DNA from: Ruminococcaceae bacterium BL-4
GTDB lineage: Bacteria; Bacillota; Clostridia; Oscillospirales; Acutalibacteraceae
DNA length: 64,000 nucleotides
Direction: 5' to 3'
NCBI GenBank assembly: GCA_902809935.1
Contig: LR778134.1
Coordinates: forward strand, 806,001 to 870,000
In this document: piece after piece, positions 47,717-56,870 of the stretch
Numbering within the stretch: the stretch's first letter is position 1
How the letters are laid out: the number at the start of each line of letters is the position of its first letter
Notes under the pieces: model-generated
Database searches by the model: none
Told to the model about the DNA's origin: nothing
What the model saw: the letters and a program-made list of their open reading frames with translations, nothing else
Translations under genes and position numbers: made by a program

Positions 47717-49132
47717 ATGACCCTTTGGACGGTCTTGACCGATGTCAGTATGATGGGTGGTTTGCTGCTGTTGGGACAGCTGCTGCGTGCAAAATTGAAA
47801 ATCTTTCAAAAGCTGTTGATTCCTCCGGCACTGATAGCCGGAATCTTCGCTTTAGTGCTAGGCCCTAATGGTTGGGGAATTCTTCCGTTTTCCAAGAGCC
47901 TTAGTACATATGCAAGTGTTTTAATTGTTTTGATATTTGCTGCAATGCCAATCGGGGATAAACCCAGTAAAGAGGCAAAATCCGGACCGGCAATCGGCGG
48001 AATGTTCTTTAATGTTACCGGCATTGCAGTATTGCAATACGCGGTTGGCATGTTCCTCACAGTTTATGTGCTGGATCTGTTCTTTAAAAATTTGAATCCT
48101 GGATTTGGATTGATGATGGCAACCGGATTCTATGGTGGCCATGGAACAGCAGCAGCCGTTGGTCAGGAATATGCAGGTCTTGGTTGGGACGAAGCTTCTG
48201 CTCTGGGTTATACGACCGCGACGGTTGGCTTAGTTGGAGGGATTATCTCTGGAGTTGCCATTATCAACTGGGGCGCCCGCAAGGGATATACTCATTATGT
48301 AACTTCTCCAAAAAACCTGCCTTTGTCTATGAAAACCGGTTTGGTACAGCCAATGGATCAGCAGGTGAGCACAAAGGCGACAATTTCTACGATCTGCATG
48401 GATCCGATGGCATTTCATCTTGGATTAGTTTTGGTCCCTTCTCTTTTAGGCTATCTGCTTTCGCAGGCATTAAAACCTGTAATTGGAGTCACAATTCCAG
48501 CCTTCTGCACGGCACTTCTTTTTGGATTCATTGTTAATGCAGTTATGAATAAGACCCATTCCGACAAATACATTGACAGGGGAAGCATCAGCCGGATCAG
48601 CGGTACTTCCACCGATTTTCTGATGGTTTCCGGCATTGGTTCTCTACAGCTTGGGATTGTTGTCAAATATGCGGTCCCGCTGATTGTGGTCTGTGTGGCA
48701 GGGTTCCTGAGCAACTGGCTCTGGTTCCACTTTGTCGGCAAACATGCTTCTCCAAAAGATTGGTTCGAACGCAACATGATGGTTTGGGGCCATGCCTGCG
48801 GTGTTGCTGCAACAGGCGTTATGCTTCAGCGTATCTGTGATCCGGAACTAAAATCCCGTGGAATTGAGGATTCCGGCATTGCAGATTTGATCAATCGTCC
48901 AATCATTGTCGGATTGCAGGTAATTCCTCCAGTTTTGATGACTTCAATGATGGCTGCAGGCCCTCATATTGTCACATGGGTATGCTTCGCAATTGTTGCG
49001 GTGATGGGAATTGTAGCTTATGTCTGCAAATGGTGGACTCCAAAGTCGAAAGTACAGACCTATTCACAAACTAATGTTGGTAAGGTAGAAGAGATGCCGA
49101 TCAGCAGAAATGACCAAGGCAAAGCAGCTTAA
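47717..49132 (+). CDS. gltS: Sodium/glutamate symporter GltS-like
   Basis: A 471-residue membrane carrier of the glutamate:Na+ symporter (ESS) family. I start at ATG 47717, nine bases after GGGAGG. Ten or more hydrophobic segments form two inverted halves; the pore-loop sequences ATGFYGGHGTAAAVGQEY and MMVWGHACGVAATGVML are typical. The central variable region (about 185-225) is hydrophilic. Glutamate uptake would feed the dehydrogenase encoded 75 bases downstream and the 2-oxoacid pathway encoded convergently. The substrate could also be another dicarboxylate. Confidence 0.88.
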   Translation: MTLWTVLTDVSMMGGLLLLGQLLRAKLKIFQKLLIPPALIAGIFALVLGPNGWGILPFSKSLSTYASVLIVLIFAAMPIGDKPSKEAKSGPAIGGMFFNVTGIAVLQYAVGMFLTVYVLDLFFKNLNPGFGLMMATGFYGGHGTAAAVGQEYAGLGWDEASALGYTTATVGLVGGIISGVAIINWGARKGYTHYVTSPKNLPLSMKTGLVQPMDQQVSTKATISTICMDPMAFHLGLVLVPSLLGYLLSQALKPVIGVTIPAFCTALLFGFIVNAVMNKTHSDKYIDRGSISRISGTSTDFLMVSGIGSLQLGIVVKYAVPLIVVCVAGFLSNWLWFHFVGKHASPKDWFERNMMVWGHACGVAATGVMLQRICDPELKSRGIEDSGIADLINRPIIVGLQVIPPVLMTSMMAAGPHIVTWVCFAIVAVMGIVAYVCKWWTPKSKVQTYSQTNVGKVEEMPISRNDQGKAA

Positions 49133-49207
49133 AATTAATCAGCTTGATTACTGGTAAATTGAAGATTGTAAGCGCGTCCTTGAATTTATTAAAGGAGGAT
49201 GAGAATC

Positions 49208-50347
49208 ATGAAACCATATGATATCATTCATTTTGAGGCGCTTGGCGAAGAAGCAAGACATTTGGAAGAGGAGACGACAAAAGCGCAGCAGGCACATAAA
49301 CTTCCGGCAAATCTGCATTATTTGATTACACCGGAAAATGTACAGGACTTTTTAGCGGCACATCCTGATTTAGAGCTGCCTGATATTATCAGCACAAAGA
49401 CACATTCTGTTTTGCCAAAGGGATATCTGAATGGCAAAAAGAAAAGTATCATTACCCGCAGTGCCGGATATGATCATTATGAGGCACTGGCAGATCGTGC
49501 CAACATTACATCTTTGCGCGAATACTGTGTCAATGCGGTAGCACAGACTGCAATTAAATTCTTATATGCAACAGCCGGGCTGCTCAACGATTATACTGTC
49601 TGTACCAGAACTTTTGAACGGAACCGGGAGCCTTCTTTTGAAGAGTTGGCAGGAAACCGTGTTGCAACAGTTTTTGGTGTTGGTAAAATCGGCAAGCGAA
49701 TTTACGACCTTGTTGCGGCAAATGGTTTGACCGCACAGGCAGTGGATATTCGCGAAGGTCAGCTTGATGAACTTTATCACCATGGGGTGAATTTTGTAAC
49801 AAAAGAACAGGCAATCGCAAATAGCGATATTATTATCAATGCTATGAACTTGACAAAGATTCCTTACAGTCCATTTTATAATGTGAATTATTTTTCAAGA
49901 AAATATCTGCAAAAAGCAAAACCTGGTCTGATTTTCATCAATGTGACAAGGGGCGAGATTGCACCGGAATCACAGTTGTTGGAACTTTATGACGAGGGAG
50001 TTATTAAAGGAATTGGTTTGGATGTTTTTACCGATGAAGAAGCTTTTTCAAAGAGTCTGAATCATGTGGCAGAGACCGATAATCCAAACTGTTTGGCTGC
50101 TACGGAAATTGTAAAGCGTGCTTTAGAACGCTCGGACAATATTTATGTGCAGCCTCATCAAGCTTTCAATTCTGATCTGGCCGTAGCCGCAAAAGCGCGC
50201 GATACCATTCAGCATTTGGTTGCATGGTATGAGAATGGAAAAAAGTGTTTTGATGAACAACTTCCGTATTATCCATCCGGTTCTGGAAAGACACATACGA
50301 TTCCATTCCCAGCGCCTCAGCGTGAAGATGAGACGGCCGCTTCTTAG
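49208..50347 (+). CDS. D-2-hydroxyacid dehydrogenase (NAD)
   Basis: A 379-residue NAD-dependent D-isomer-specific dehydrogenase. Start ATG 49208 lies nine bases after AGGAGG; the ATG at 49199 abuts that site. The Rossmann motif is VFGVGKIGKRIYD. Catalytic Arg is in INVTRGEIAPESQL, Glu in LDVFTDEEAF and the proton-relay His in YVQPHQAFNSD. Members include D-lactate and (R)-2-hydroxyglutarate dehydrogenases. Being downstream of gltS and near gctAB/kor genes, a 2-oxoglutarate reductase is the more attractive guess, but the substrate cannot be read from the sequence. Confidence 0.87.
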   Translation: MKPYDIIHFEALGEEARHLEEETTKAQQAHKLPANLHYLITPENVQDFLAAHPDLELPDIISTKTHSVLPKGYLNGKKKSIITRSAGYDHYEALADRANITSLREYCVNAVAQTAIKFLYATAGLLNDYTVCTRTFERNREPSFEELAGNRVATVFGVGKIGKRIYDLVAANGLTAQAVDIREGQLDELYHHGVNFVTKEQAIANSDIIINAMNLTKIPYSPFYNVNYFSRKYLQKAKPGLIFINVTRGEIAPESQLLELYDEGVIKGIGLDVFTDEEAFSKSLNHVAETDNPNCLAATEIVKRALERSDNIYVQPHQAFNSDLAVAAKARDTIQHLVAWYENGKKCFDEQLPYYPSGSGKTHTIPFPAPQREDETAAS

Positions 50348-50374
50348 ATTCTAATATCTCATTTTTCTCCCTGT

Positions 50375-50443
50375 TGTTTCGAAATTGCACCTTCGAAACA
50401 AAAAAAGGCTTCGAAAAGAGTTTTTCTTTTCGAAGCCTTTTTT
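50375..50443. terminator. Double hairpin terminator region
   Basis: A perfect 9-bp inverted repeat (TGTTTCGAA 50375-50383 with 50392-50400) is followed directly by an 18-bp stem (50401-50418 with 50426-50443) rich in A on the left and T on the right. The second works in both directions between the convergent dehydrogenase and AraC genes. Confidence 0.88.
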
Positions 50444-50507
50444 GCAGCTTATTTTATGATTCAAATTTTAAAGTCAAAAAGCAGTTAAATAAAAAAGATC
50501 AAATAAA

Positions 50508-51332
50508 CTAAAAAAGAATATTTGGAGAAGATCCCGCAAGAACCTGCTTTTCAAAGTCGCTGGGGCACATTCCCATTCGCTTTTTAAAGGTGCGGATAAA
50601 ATGAGTGTCATTTTGAAAGCCCACGGCTTTACTAATGTTTTGAATTTTCATTCCTTGGCGAAGTAAAACGCACGCACGCCGAATGCGGTAGGTAATAATA
50701 TAATCCCCAATGGAAAAACCAGTGGATTTTCGAAACTGCTGACTAAGCCTGGATTTGCTGATATAAAATTCTTTTGATAAAGTTTCCAAAGAAATAGGGC
50801 AGGAATAATTTGCATGAATGTACTGTAGAACTTTATCAACACGCGGATCTGATTTTGGCAGTGGAGGAGGGAGCGGCTCTTCCTGCGCAATTATTTTTGC
50901 GAGCATAAGGAGAAATTTGCGAAAGGAGAGTGCACGTTCTATGTCGTTACCGAAATCATCGGAATTGGGTTTGGTTAGGTTGCAAAGGATTCCCAGCAGA
51001 TTCGCAAGAGCATCATCCTGTACTCGCAAAACCAATGGAGCATTTTCGAAAAGAGCAGAAAGATTGGTGCGGGAAGTAGACATTTCTTCTAAAATTCGGC
51101 GTGGAAAATGAATTGCGTAGCGTGCATAAGATTTGTTTCCCGAGCAAAAGCAACGATGGATTACGTATTCGTGCAAAATAAAAATGGTGCCAAAGCAAAG
51201 TTGATAGCCATTTTCCTGCACGAAAAAAGTTCCTTCATTGCTGAGTGGAATCAAAATCTCATAAGTTTCGTGAAAATGTGCATGTGGATTTTTGTCACGC
51301 TCATATTTAGAGATTTCAAATTCATTTTCCAC
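50508..51332 (-). CDS. AraC-family transcriptional regulator (2)
   Basis: A 274-residue regulator like the one at 46324-47166. A cupin-like N-terminus (HAHFHETYEILIPLSNEG, LCFGTIFILHEYVIHRCFC) is followed by the AraC DNA-binding domain, with LETLSKEFYISKSRLSQQFRKSTG and VGFQNDTHFIRTFKKRMGMCPSDFEKQ. It lies 25 bases after korC on the same strand, so it may be the last gene of the gct-kor operon and regulate it, or the adjacent glutamate-uptake pair, or both. Confidence 0.9.
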   Translation of the reverse strand: MENEFEISKYERDKNPHAHFHETYEILIPLSNEGTFFVQENGYQLCFGTIFILHEYVIHRCFCSGNKSYARYAIHFPRRILEEMSTSRTNLSALFENAPLVLRVQDDALANLLGILCNLTKPNSDDFGNDIERALSFRKFLLMLAKIIAQEEPLPPPLPKSDPRVDKVLQYIHANYSCPISLETLSKEFYISKSRLSQQFRKSTGFSIGDYIITYRIRRACVLLRQGMKIQNISKAVGFQNDTHFIRTFKKRMGMCPSDFEKQVLAGSSPNILF

Positions 51333-51357
51333 AAAGACCCCTCGCTTTCGGGAAAGA

Positions 51358-51885
51358 TTATAATTCGAATCCTTTTTCCAATGCTTTGCTGTTTATTGCG
51401 ATTGCTTTTTCTTTCCCTGCAAATCGAGAGGCAATCGCAGAAAGAATATTTTCTTTTGACAGAAGCCCGGTGTGTTTCATCATAACGCCCAACGCGATTG
51501 TATTTGCAGCCTGAATATTGCCAAGGCCAATGCCCATCGAACGAAATGGATAACCGATGTGCTGCCCTTTAGATGAATCCGCTTTTTTAACCTCATCCGT
51601 ATCGTATACAATCAGCGTATCATCACGAAACGCGGGAAGGTATTTATCGTAGGCTACCTGTGCGAGACATAAAATTAAATCCGGGATTTCTACATTGGGA
51701 TAGCCGATCTGCTGGTCACTGACGATCACATCTGTTTTGGTGAAGGTCCCTCTTGTTTCAGAACCATAAGAAGCAGTCATTGTGGCGTTCAATCCTTCAA
51801 AGATAGAAGCTGCCTGACCGATGATCTCGCCAGTAGAGATCAAACCCTGGCCGCCGACGCCGCTTAAAACAATCTCTTTTTTCAT
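51358..51885 (-). CDS. korC: 2-oxoacid:ferredoxin oxidoreductase gamma subunit
   Basis: A 175-residue gamma subunit, starting at ATG 51885 (MKKEIVLSGVGGQGLISTGE). The CoA-binding GVGGQG loop, SYGSETRGTFTKTDVIVSD and GYPNVEIPDLILCLAQVAYDKY are the family signature. It is four bases behind korB. With korA, korB and korD it completes a four-subunit enzyme of the KGOR/VOR group that turns a 2-oxoacid into acyl-CoA and reduced ferredoxin. Confidence 0.93.
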   Translation of the reverse strand: MKKEIVLSGVGGQGLISTGEIIGQAASIFEGLNATMTASYGSETRGTFTKTDVIVSDQQIGYPNVEIPDLILCLAQVAYDKYLPAFRDDTLIVYDTDEVKKADSSKGQHIGYPFRSMGIGLGNIQAANTIALGVMMKHTGLLSKENILSAIASRFAGKEKAIAINSKALEKGFEL

Positions 51886-51889
51886 TATT

Positions 51890-52705
51890 TTACGCCTCTT
51901 CTCTCTCTTCTTCAATAATTTTATGATATTTTGTATAATAGTCTTCACGCTTTTTGTTGACAAGGCATCCAACGATGATTTTGTTGCTGAGCTCTTCTTC
52001 CGTCATATGAGAGGCTTGCTCAGGAGTGACACTCTGTTCATTCATCAACTTCATCATGCGGGCAGCTTCTCCTTGCTTGTTGTAACGACCGTAGTGTGTG
52101 GGGCAGGCCACCATAATTTCAATCAGAGAGAAACCTTTATGCTCGATTCCGTCTTTAATTAACTTGCGCATTTGTATTGGGTTGTAAGAGGTGGCGCGGG
52201 CAACATAGGTTCCGCCTGCTGCAGCTGCCAGTTTGCAAATATCCATTGGGGGTTCAATGTGTCCATAAGGGGAAGTCGAGGTGATGCTCCCGGTTGGTGT
52301 TGTGGCAGAATATTGCCCTCCGGTTTGCCCATAATTGTAGTTATTTGCAATGATGGCTGTCAGATTAATATTACGGCGGGCACAGTGAATTAGATGATTT
52401 CCGCCAATGGTTACACCGTCGCCGTCTCCCATCGTGACAAGTACATGAAGATTTGGATTCGCAAGCGCAATTCCGGTTGCTGCCGGTAGCGCACGGCCGT
52501 GGGTGACATGCATGCAGTTGAGGTCAAGGTAATCATCAACCCTGCCAAAGCACCCAATGCCGCTGACCAACGCAATATCGTGCTTATCATATCCAGTAGA
52601 AGCAAGTACCGCCGCAATGGATTGCAGTGCAATTCCTTCTCCGCAGCCAGCGCACCAAGTTTGGGGAAGCTTATCAAAAAGCATATAATCTTTATAAGTA
52701 GCCAT
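51890..52705 (-). CDS. korB: 2-oxoacid:ferredoxin oxidoreductase beta subunit
   Basis: The 271-residue thiamine diphosphate subunit, starting at ATG 52705 behind GGAGG. WCAGCGEGIALQSIAAVL binds a cluster together with the later cysteine in SGIGCFGRVDDYLDLN, and MGDGDGVTIGGNHLIHCARRN with NNYNYGQTGGQYSATTP binds ThDP and magnesium. HTTHGRA-type residues (CMHVTHGRALPAATG) are kept. Sequence features are of the 2-oxoglutarate/branched-chain class and not the pyruvate class. The specific substrate remains open. Confidence 0.93.
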   Translation of the reverse strand: MATYKDYMLFDKLPQTWCAGCGEGIALQSIAAVLASTGYDKHDIALVSGIGCFGRVDDYLDLNCMHVTHGRALPAATGIALANPNLHVLVTMGDGDGVTIGGNHLIHCARRNINLTAIIANNYNYGQTGGQYSATTPTGSITSTSPYGHIEPPMDICKLAAAAGGTYVARATSYNPIQMRKLIKDGIEHKGFSLIEIMVACPTHYGRYNKQGEAARMMKLMNEQSVTPEQASHMTEEELSNKIIVGCLVNKKREDYYTKYHKIIEEEREEA

Positions 52706-52706
52706 T

Positions 52707-53849
52707 TTATTTTGCCTCCAATCCATCAATGATTTGCTGTGGCGTGATTAAAATGCCGTCATTGCGGTTGACCTGTATGATTTGGCAGCCGTAATCGTTA
52801 AATTTACGAATTTCATTTGCAAGCTGTCCCATATTCATTTCTGGAATCACAACTTTATGTACGGAAGAAAGAACGGAACAAATTTCTTTTTCTGCCATTG
52901 GCCAGATCGTGACCAGCTGCAGAAGACCTGCTTTTATTCCTTCTTGGCGCAGACGGTCAACAGCGGTCATAGCGCTGCGTACACAGCATCCAAAGGTAAT
53001 AATGACTTCGTCGGCGTCTTCCAGATGATATGTCCGGGTAATTGTAATATCGTCGGCGTTCTTTTCGATTTTATTTGTTAGGTAATTAGTTACACGGCTA
53101 ATGTTATCCGGTGTTGGGCAAAAAGCGCCTTTTTCGTCGTGTGTGGAACCGGTTGTGCGCATCAGAAATTTTTTATCGCCGATAAAAGGCATCGGTGCGG
53201 GCATATTTCCGGAGAAATCATAGGGACGAAAATCTTCGGGTTTTGTATTGGGGTCCGGCTGCCGGCGGTTGATGATCTCAGAAGGATCCGGCTGCCGAAT
53301 AATAACGGTTTCGCGCAAATGACCGATTACTTCATCAGCAAGGAAAACGACAGGGGTCCGATATTTTTCAGAAAGATTAAATGCGGTAATGGAAAGATCA
53401 AAACAATCCTGCGCAGAAGAAGGGCTCAGAGCGATTATTCCGTGATCGCCGTGCGTTCCCCAGCGTGCCTGCATGAGATCTCCCTGTGCAGGTTTTGTCG
53501 CGGCACCCGTGGAAGGGCCGCAGCGCTGAACATCATAGATAACGGTTGGAATCTCAGACATAATTCCAAGCCCCAAGTTTTCCTGCATCAGAGAAAATCC
53601 AGGGCCACTGGTTGCGGTAAATGATTTTTTACCTGCCAGAGAAGCACCAAGCAGGGTTGCCATAGAGCTAAGTTCGTCTTCCATTTGAACATACATTCCA
53701 CCATGTTTTGGCAGCTCTTTGGAAGCGGTTTCGGCAATTTCAGAGCTGGGAGAGATTGGATAGCCGGCATAAAAGCGAGCACCGGCAGCGATGGCGCCTT
53801 CTACAATGGCAACGTTGCCTTCGATAAATTTTTTAACCGTTTTTTTCAT
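52707..53849 (-). CDS. korA: 2-oxoacid:ferredoxin oxidoreductase alpha subunit
   Basis: The 380-residue alpha subunit: FIEGNVAIVEGAIAAGARFYAGYPISPSSEIAE (in two runs) at the start, MEDELSSMATLLGASLAGKKSFTATSGPG at the ThDP-contacting region, then SMQENLGLGIMSEIPTVI-like sequence and QGDLMQARWGTHGDHG. It has the KorA layout with a middle insertion (about 205-260) and a C-terminal transketolase-like domain ending MGQLANEIRKF. It is three bases behind korD and one base before korB. Confidence 0.93.
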   Translation of the reverse strand: MKKTVKKFIEGNVAIVEGAIAAGARFYAGYPISPSSEIAETASKELPKHGGMYVQMEDELSSMATLLGASLAGKKSFTATSGPGFSLMQENLGLGIMSEIPTVIYDVQRCGPSTGAATKPAQGDLMQARWGTHGDHGIIALSPSSAQDCFDLSITAFNLSEKYRTPVVFLADEVIGHLRETVIIRQPDPSEIINRRQPDPNTKPEDFRPYDFSGNMPAPMPFIGDKKFLMRTTGSTHDEKGAFCPTPDNISRVTNYLTNKIEKNADDITITRTYHLEDADEVIITFGCCVRSAMTAVDRLRQEGIKAGLLQLVTIWPMAEKEICSVLSSVHKVVIPEMNMGQLANEIRKFNDYGCQIIQVNRNDGILITPQQIIDGLEAK

Positions 53850-53852
53850 GGC

Positions 53853-54050
53853 TTATTTTACCTCCACTTCAATCGCAAAATCAGGGCACCGCATTTGGCA
53901 TAATGAACACCCGATGCAGTCTTCCAAATTGGCGACAACAGGAGGACAGCCGACCTCCTGTGTTAAAACTTTCTTTGGGCACAGTGCAGAACAGATTCCA
54001 CATTGTTTACAAAGCTTTTCATTAATAAAAATGTTGATTTCTTTTTTCAT
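53853..54050 (-). CDS. korD: 2-oxoacid:ferredoxin oxidoreductase delta (ferredoxin) subunit
   Basis: A 65-residue 2[4Fe-4S] protein with CKQCGICSALCPKKVL and CIGCSLCQMRCPDFAI. It passes electrons from the catalytic subunits to free ferredoxin. It starts 27 bases after the CoA-transferase gene gctB and is three bases from korA, as part of one operon. Confidence 0.93.
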   Translation of the reverse strand: MKKEINIFINEKLCKQCGICSALCPKKVLTQEVGCPPVVANLEDCIGCSLCQMRCPDFAIEVEVK

Positions 54051-54077
54051 AGAAATTCCTCCATATTTGCTTACAGT

Positions 54078-54857
54078 TTATGGTTGAAGATAAAGGTGAT
54101 CTGGGTCGACTTTTTCACGCAGAAAACGAACGGTGTTCTCATCTGGTTCCGGAAGGACTTTTGCGCGGGACAGATCCATTGAAAATCCGGTGTTTTCCGC
54201 AATCTCTTCTGGAGAGGTAAAAGGGTAATAGCCCCAGAGATACATCTTTTTTGTTTTGGCATTAAACTTCATAACACCGAGATTGGAAACAACAACTTGC
54301 GGTCCGCGGTCTGCAGGAAGGCTGGATTTTTTGCGCCCATCGGGTCCATCAATCCATCCGGGGCTTGTAATATAGGGCATTTCATTTACAAAACGCCGCT
54401 TTTCATGTGGCATGACAATTACGGTATTGACAAAAGATGCGATTCCGTTTGCACCTCCGGAACCCGGAAAACGAACTTTCGGGTGATGGTAGTCTCCAAT
54501 GGAAGTGGCGGAAACATTTCCGTAAATATCGACGGAGGCACCTCCGATAAAACCAATAAGGTTATCATTATGATTTAAAAGTGCATTTGCCTGATAGCCA
54601 AGATAACGAATTGGTGGGCATGCTACGGCGCAATGTGCCATTGAACGGTTATCGCTGACACTGCGGGGAATTTCTTTTGGATTAAAATCCATCAGTCCGC
54701 TTTCAACAATTAGCCGACAGGTTGGTTGAAGGCGCTTTTTGGCGAGAATTGCTCCTACTAGAGGCAACCCTGTACCAACGATTACGACCTGATCTTTTTT
54801 GATGAGGCGAGCAATCGTATAAGCCTGCATCTCACCATGAGTATAAGATTCACTCAT
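54078..54857 (-). CDS. gctB: Glutaconate CoA-transferase-like subunit B
   Basis: A 259-residue class I CoA-transferase beta subunit. The active-site Glu is in IVESGLMDFNP, and FIGGASVDIYGNVSATSIGDYHHPKVRFPGSGGANGIASF (in parts) forms the glycine-rich CoA/oxyanion region. The start overlaps the gctA stop (ATGA). It closely follows the pattern of glutaconate CoA-transferase, which activates (R)-2-hydroxyglutarate, but related pairs act on 3-oxoacids and cholesterol ring acids. Confidence 0.88.
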   Translation of the reverse strand: MSESYTHGEMQAYTIARLIKKDQVVIVGTGLPLVGAILAKKRLQPTCRLIVESGLMDFNPKEIPRSVSDNRSMAHCAVACPPIRYLGYQANALLNHNDNLIGFIGGASVDIYGNVSATSIGDYHHPKVRFPGSGGANGIASFVNTVIVMPHEKRRFVNEMPYITSPGWIDGPDGRKKSSLPADRGPQVVVSNLGVMKFNAKTKKMYLWGYYPFTSPEEIAENTGFSMDLSRAKVLPEPDENTVRFLREKVDPDHLYLQP

Positions 54858-55849
54858 TTGCTCTCCTCCTCTGCGATAGTCTCGTCGGAAACATGAAATT
54901 CGTATCCTGGAACATTTTTTAAGTTAAGCAGCCGATTAACACCAAGTTTTTCCAGATATTCAGCATGATTTTTGACCCCATAGACCCACTCTTTTAAAAA
55001 CTGCTGAAATGCTTCGTCAGATTTTCCCGCACGATCATATTCAAGATAGAATTCCTTATCGTAATCGTAGTAGCCATAGACCTGAGAGGGGTGTCCTCCG
55101 TAAGGAAGATGGACAACTGCACTTACGGTAATACCGGGAATGGTATTCTTTTCCGGTTCGCGGCGAATCCATTCATTTGAGACTAGTTCTTCACAAGTAA
55201 CGATCGTGTTTTTCGCGGCAAATGCCAGATCAACATCTTGAAAGGGATCGCTCAAAAGGCGGCAGGTGCCGTCGGGAGAAGCAATTTGTACATGAATAAT
55301 GGCGGTATCCAGCCGAGGAACCGGAAGTAAAAGTAGTTTTTCCTCCGGATTAAAAGGATTTTGCTGAATCAAAAATTTCTGATTCGGTAGTTTGTCAATT
55401 CTTTCCCGTTCCTTTTCGGAAAGTCCCCATTCTTTTTCCATACCGGAACCAAGCATCATGCGCACAGGAACGTAGGGCAGACCCATAGCTGCTGCATGAA
55501 ACATGGTCATCTGTGCATCTTGAGAGTAATCTTCAAAGAGAATGGAACCTTCTTGAATTGCTGCACGAAATCGGCGGCTCACATTGGAAAAACGGGGATT
55601 TGCAGTATAACAGTTTATGTAAGCTTTTACTCTTCCGGCGCCGATCAACATATCCCAGTCACTGCCGGCAGGGCCGCCTTCACCGATCAGATCTGTCTGT
55701 CCCTGCCGTAAAATTTCACAGACCGCTGCAAGTGGCTTTCGACCGGTCGTAAAACCGCCAAATGCCAGATGGTCGCCGGAGTGTACATAGGTAGAAACAG
55801 CTTCGGAAAGGGAATAAATTTTATGATTACTACTGTACAAAAGCACCAC
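54854..55849 (-). CDS. gctA: Glutaconate CoA-transferase-like subunit A
   Basis: A 331-residue alpha subunit of the same transferase. YVHSGDHLAFGGFTTGRKPLA near the start carries the glycine-rich GGF motif, then FEDYSQDAQMTMFHAAAMGLPYVPVRMMLGSG (in parts), VQIASPDGTCRL and HLPYGGHPSQVYGYYDYD, which is GctA-like. The start is the GTG at 55849; no strong ribosome site is seen and a slightly different start is possible. It is the first gene of the gctA-gctB-korD-korA-korB-korC operon and has a good promoter at 55910-55938. Confidence 0.88.
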   Translation of the reverse strand: MVLLYSSNHKIYSLSEAVSTYVHSGDHLAFGGFTTGRKPLAAVCEILRQGQTDLIGEGGPAGSDWDMLIGAGRVKAYINCYTANPRFSNVSRRFRAAIQEGSILFEDYSQDAQMTMFHAAAMGLPYVPVRMMLGSGMEKEWGLSEKERERIDKLPNQKFLIQQNPFNPEEKLLLLPVPRLDTAIIHVQIASPDGTCRLLSDPFQDVDLAFAAKNTIVTCEELVSNEWIRREPEKNTIPGITVSAVVHLPYGGHPSQVYGYYDYDKEFYLEYDRAGKSDEAFQQFLKEWVYGVKNHAEYLEKLGVNRLLNLKNVPGYEFHVSDETIAEEESK

Positions 55850-55909
55850 ATCTTTTCAAAATAATTTATTTTAGAATAATTAGCCGAATTGCATCTTCGT
55901 TCACTTCGC

Positions 55910-55938
55910 ACTATATCTACAACCATTCTTACTGTCAA
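55910..55938 (-). promoter_or_regulatory. Predicted promoter of the gct-kor operon
   Basis: A perfect TTGACA (55933-55938), 17 bases and TATAGT (55910-55915) on the minus strand, giving a leader of about 50 bases before gctA. Confidence 0.78.
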
Positions 55939-56048
55939 TTCAATTTTAATAACATGCGCCAAAATGTCAGCAAAAGCGGAGAATCAATCAAATCTTTGTA
56001 GATGTTAAAGCAAAAACGCTGTTGTCTAAAATCAATTTTTTAAAAGCA

Positions 56049-56078
56049 ATAGACAAATCAAACTATTTGTTCTATAAT
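56049..56078 (+). promoter_or_regulatory. Promoter of the YheO-type gene embedded in an inverted repeat
   Basis: TAGACA (56050-56055), 17 bases, TATAAT (56073-56078). The repeat ATAGACAAA (56049-56057) and TTTGTTCTAT (56066-56075) is inverted around TCAAACTA and covers both promoter boxes. A protein bound here would block RNA polymerase, as expected for autoregulation by the following gene. Confidence 0.7.
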
Positions 56079-56162
56079 CAAAAATATATTCAGATTAATT
56101 CGTAATTTTCATGAAATTAAGAAAATATTAAAAATTTTTTTACAGAAAGATGGTGCAATTTT

Positions 56163-56849
56163 ATGAAAATTTCAAAGAATATTGACTTTGATTTTTTTAT
56201 TCGTTTTGCAGAAGGAATTCAAAAATTCATGGGGGAAAAATGTGAAATTATTATCCATGATTTTCGGGAAGGATTTGATCATTCCATCGTGCATATCATT
56301 AACGGTTCTGTAAGCGGACGTTCGGTGGGTGGCTCTCCGCGCGGAGGGATGATTGCTCATTGTGGGGACGATATTGAAAAATATCATGACAGTCGGATCT
56401 ATTTTTTTAATGGAACAGGCAACCGTTCAGGGCATATTTTTAAGTCTTGTACCACTTTGATTAATGATGAAAAAAATCAAATTATTGGTTCTGTCTGCGT
56501 AAATCTTGATGTAACAGATCTCATTTTGTCTCAAAATATGCTGCGTAGTTTTGTGCCAAATGGAAATGATTCCGGTTCCGTACCGGAAGAAGAGATTGGT
56601 TTTGAAAATGTGGATAATGTGTTGCACTATTACATTAGCCACTGTGAACAAGAAATTGGGAAGCCAATGTCTATGATGGATCGAAATGAGAAGATTCGGG
56701 CCCTCAGCTACTTAAATAAAAAAGGAGTCTTTAAAATTTCGAAAGCGAATGTAGAATTGTGCCAGGCTTTCCAGATTTCTAAATTCACACTTTATAACTA
56801 TTTGGAAGAATCAAAGCAAAAAGATCAGCAAAATCCTCCAAAAGAATAA
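56163..56849 (+). CDS. YheO/DauR-like PAS-HTH transcriptional regulator
   Basis: A 228-residue regulator. The N-terminal YheO-like PAS domain (about 10-125) has FIRFAEGIQKFMGEKCEIIIHDF, HIINGSVSGRSVGGSP and KSCTTLINDEKNQIIGSVCVNLDV, each typical of the family. The C-terminal helix-turn-helix (about 170-225) reads MDRNEKIRALSYLNKKGVFKISKANVELCQAFQISKFTLYNYLEE when its runs are joined. DauR, one family member, represses a D-arginine operon. It precedes the AbgT cluster in the same direction and probably controls it and itself. Confidence 0.88.
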   Translation: MKISKNIDFDFFIRFAEGIQKFMGEKCEIIIHDFREGFDHSIVHIINGSVSGRSVGGSPRGGMIAHCGDDIEKYHDSRIYFFNGTGNRSGHIFKSCTTLINDEKNQIIGSVCVNLDVTDLILSQNMLRSFVPNGNDSGSVPEEEIGFENVDNVLHYYISHCEQEIGKPMSMMDRNEKIRALSYLNKKGVFKISKANVELCQAFQISKFTLYNYLEESKQKDQQNPPKE

Positions 56850-56870
56850 AATTTATTAAAATTTCAGTCT

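Noticed and set aside
53139-53624. Plus-strand frame of 161 codons inside korA
   Set aside because: Antisense to a well-supported gene and without motifs or ribosome site.
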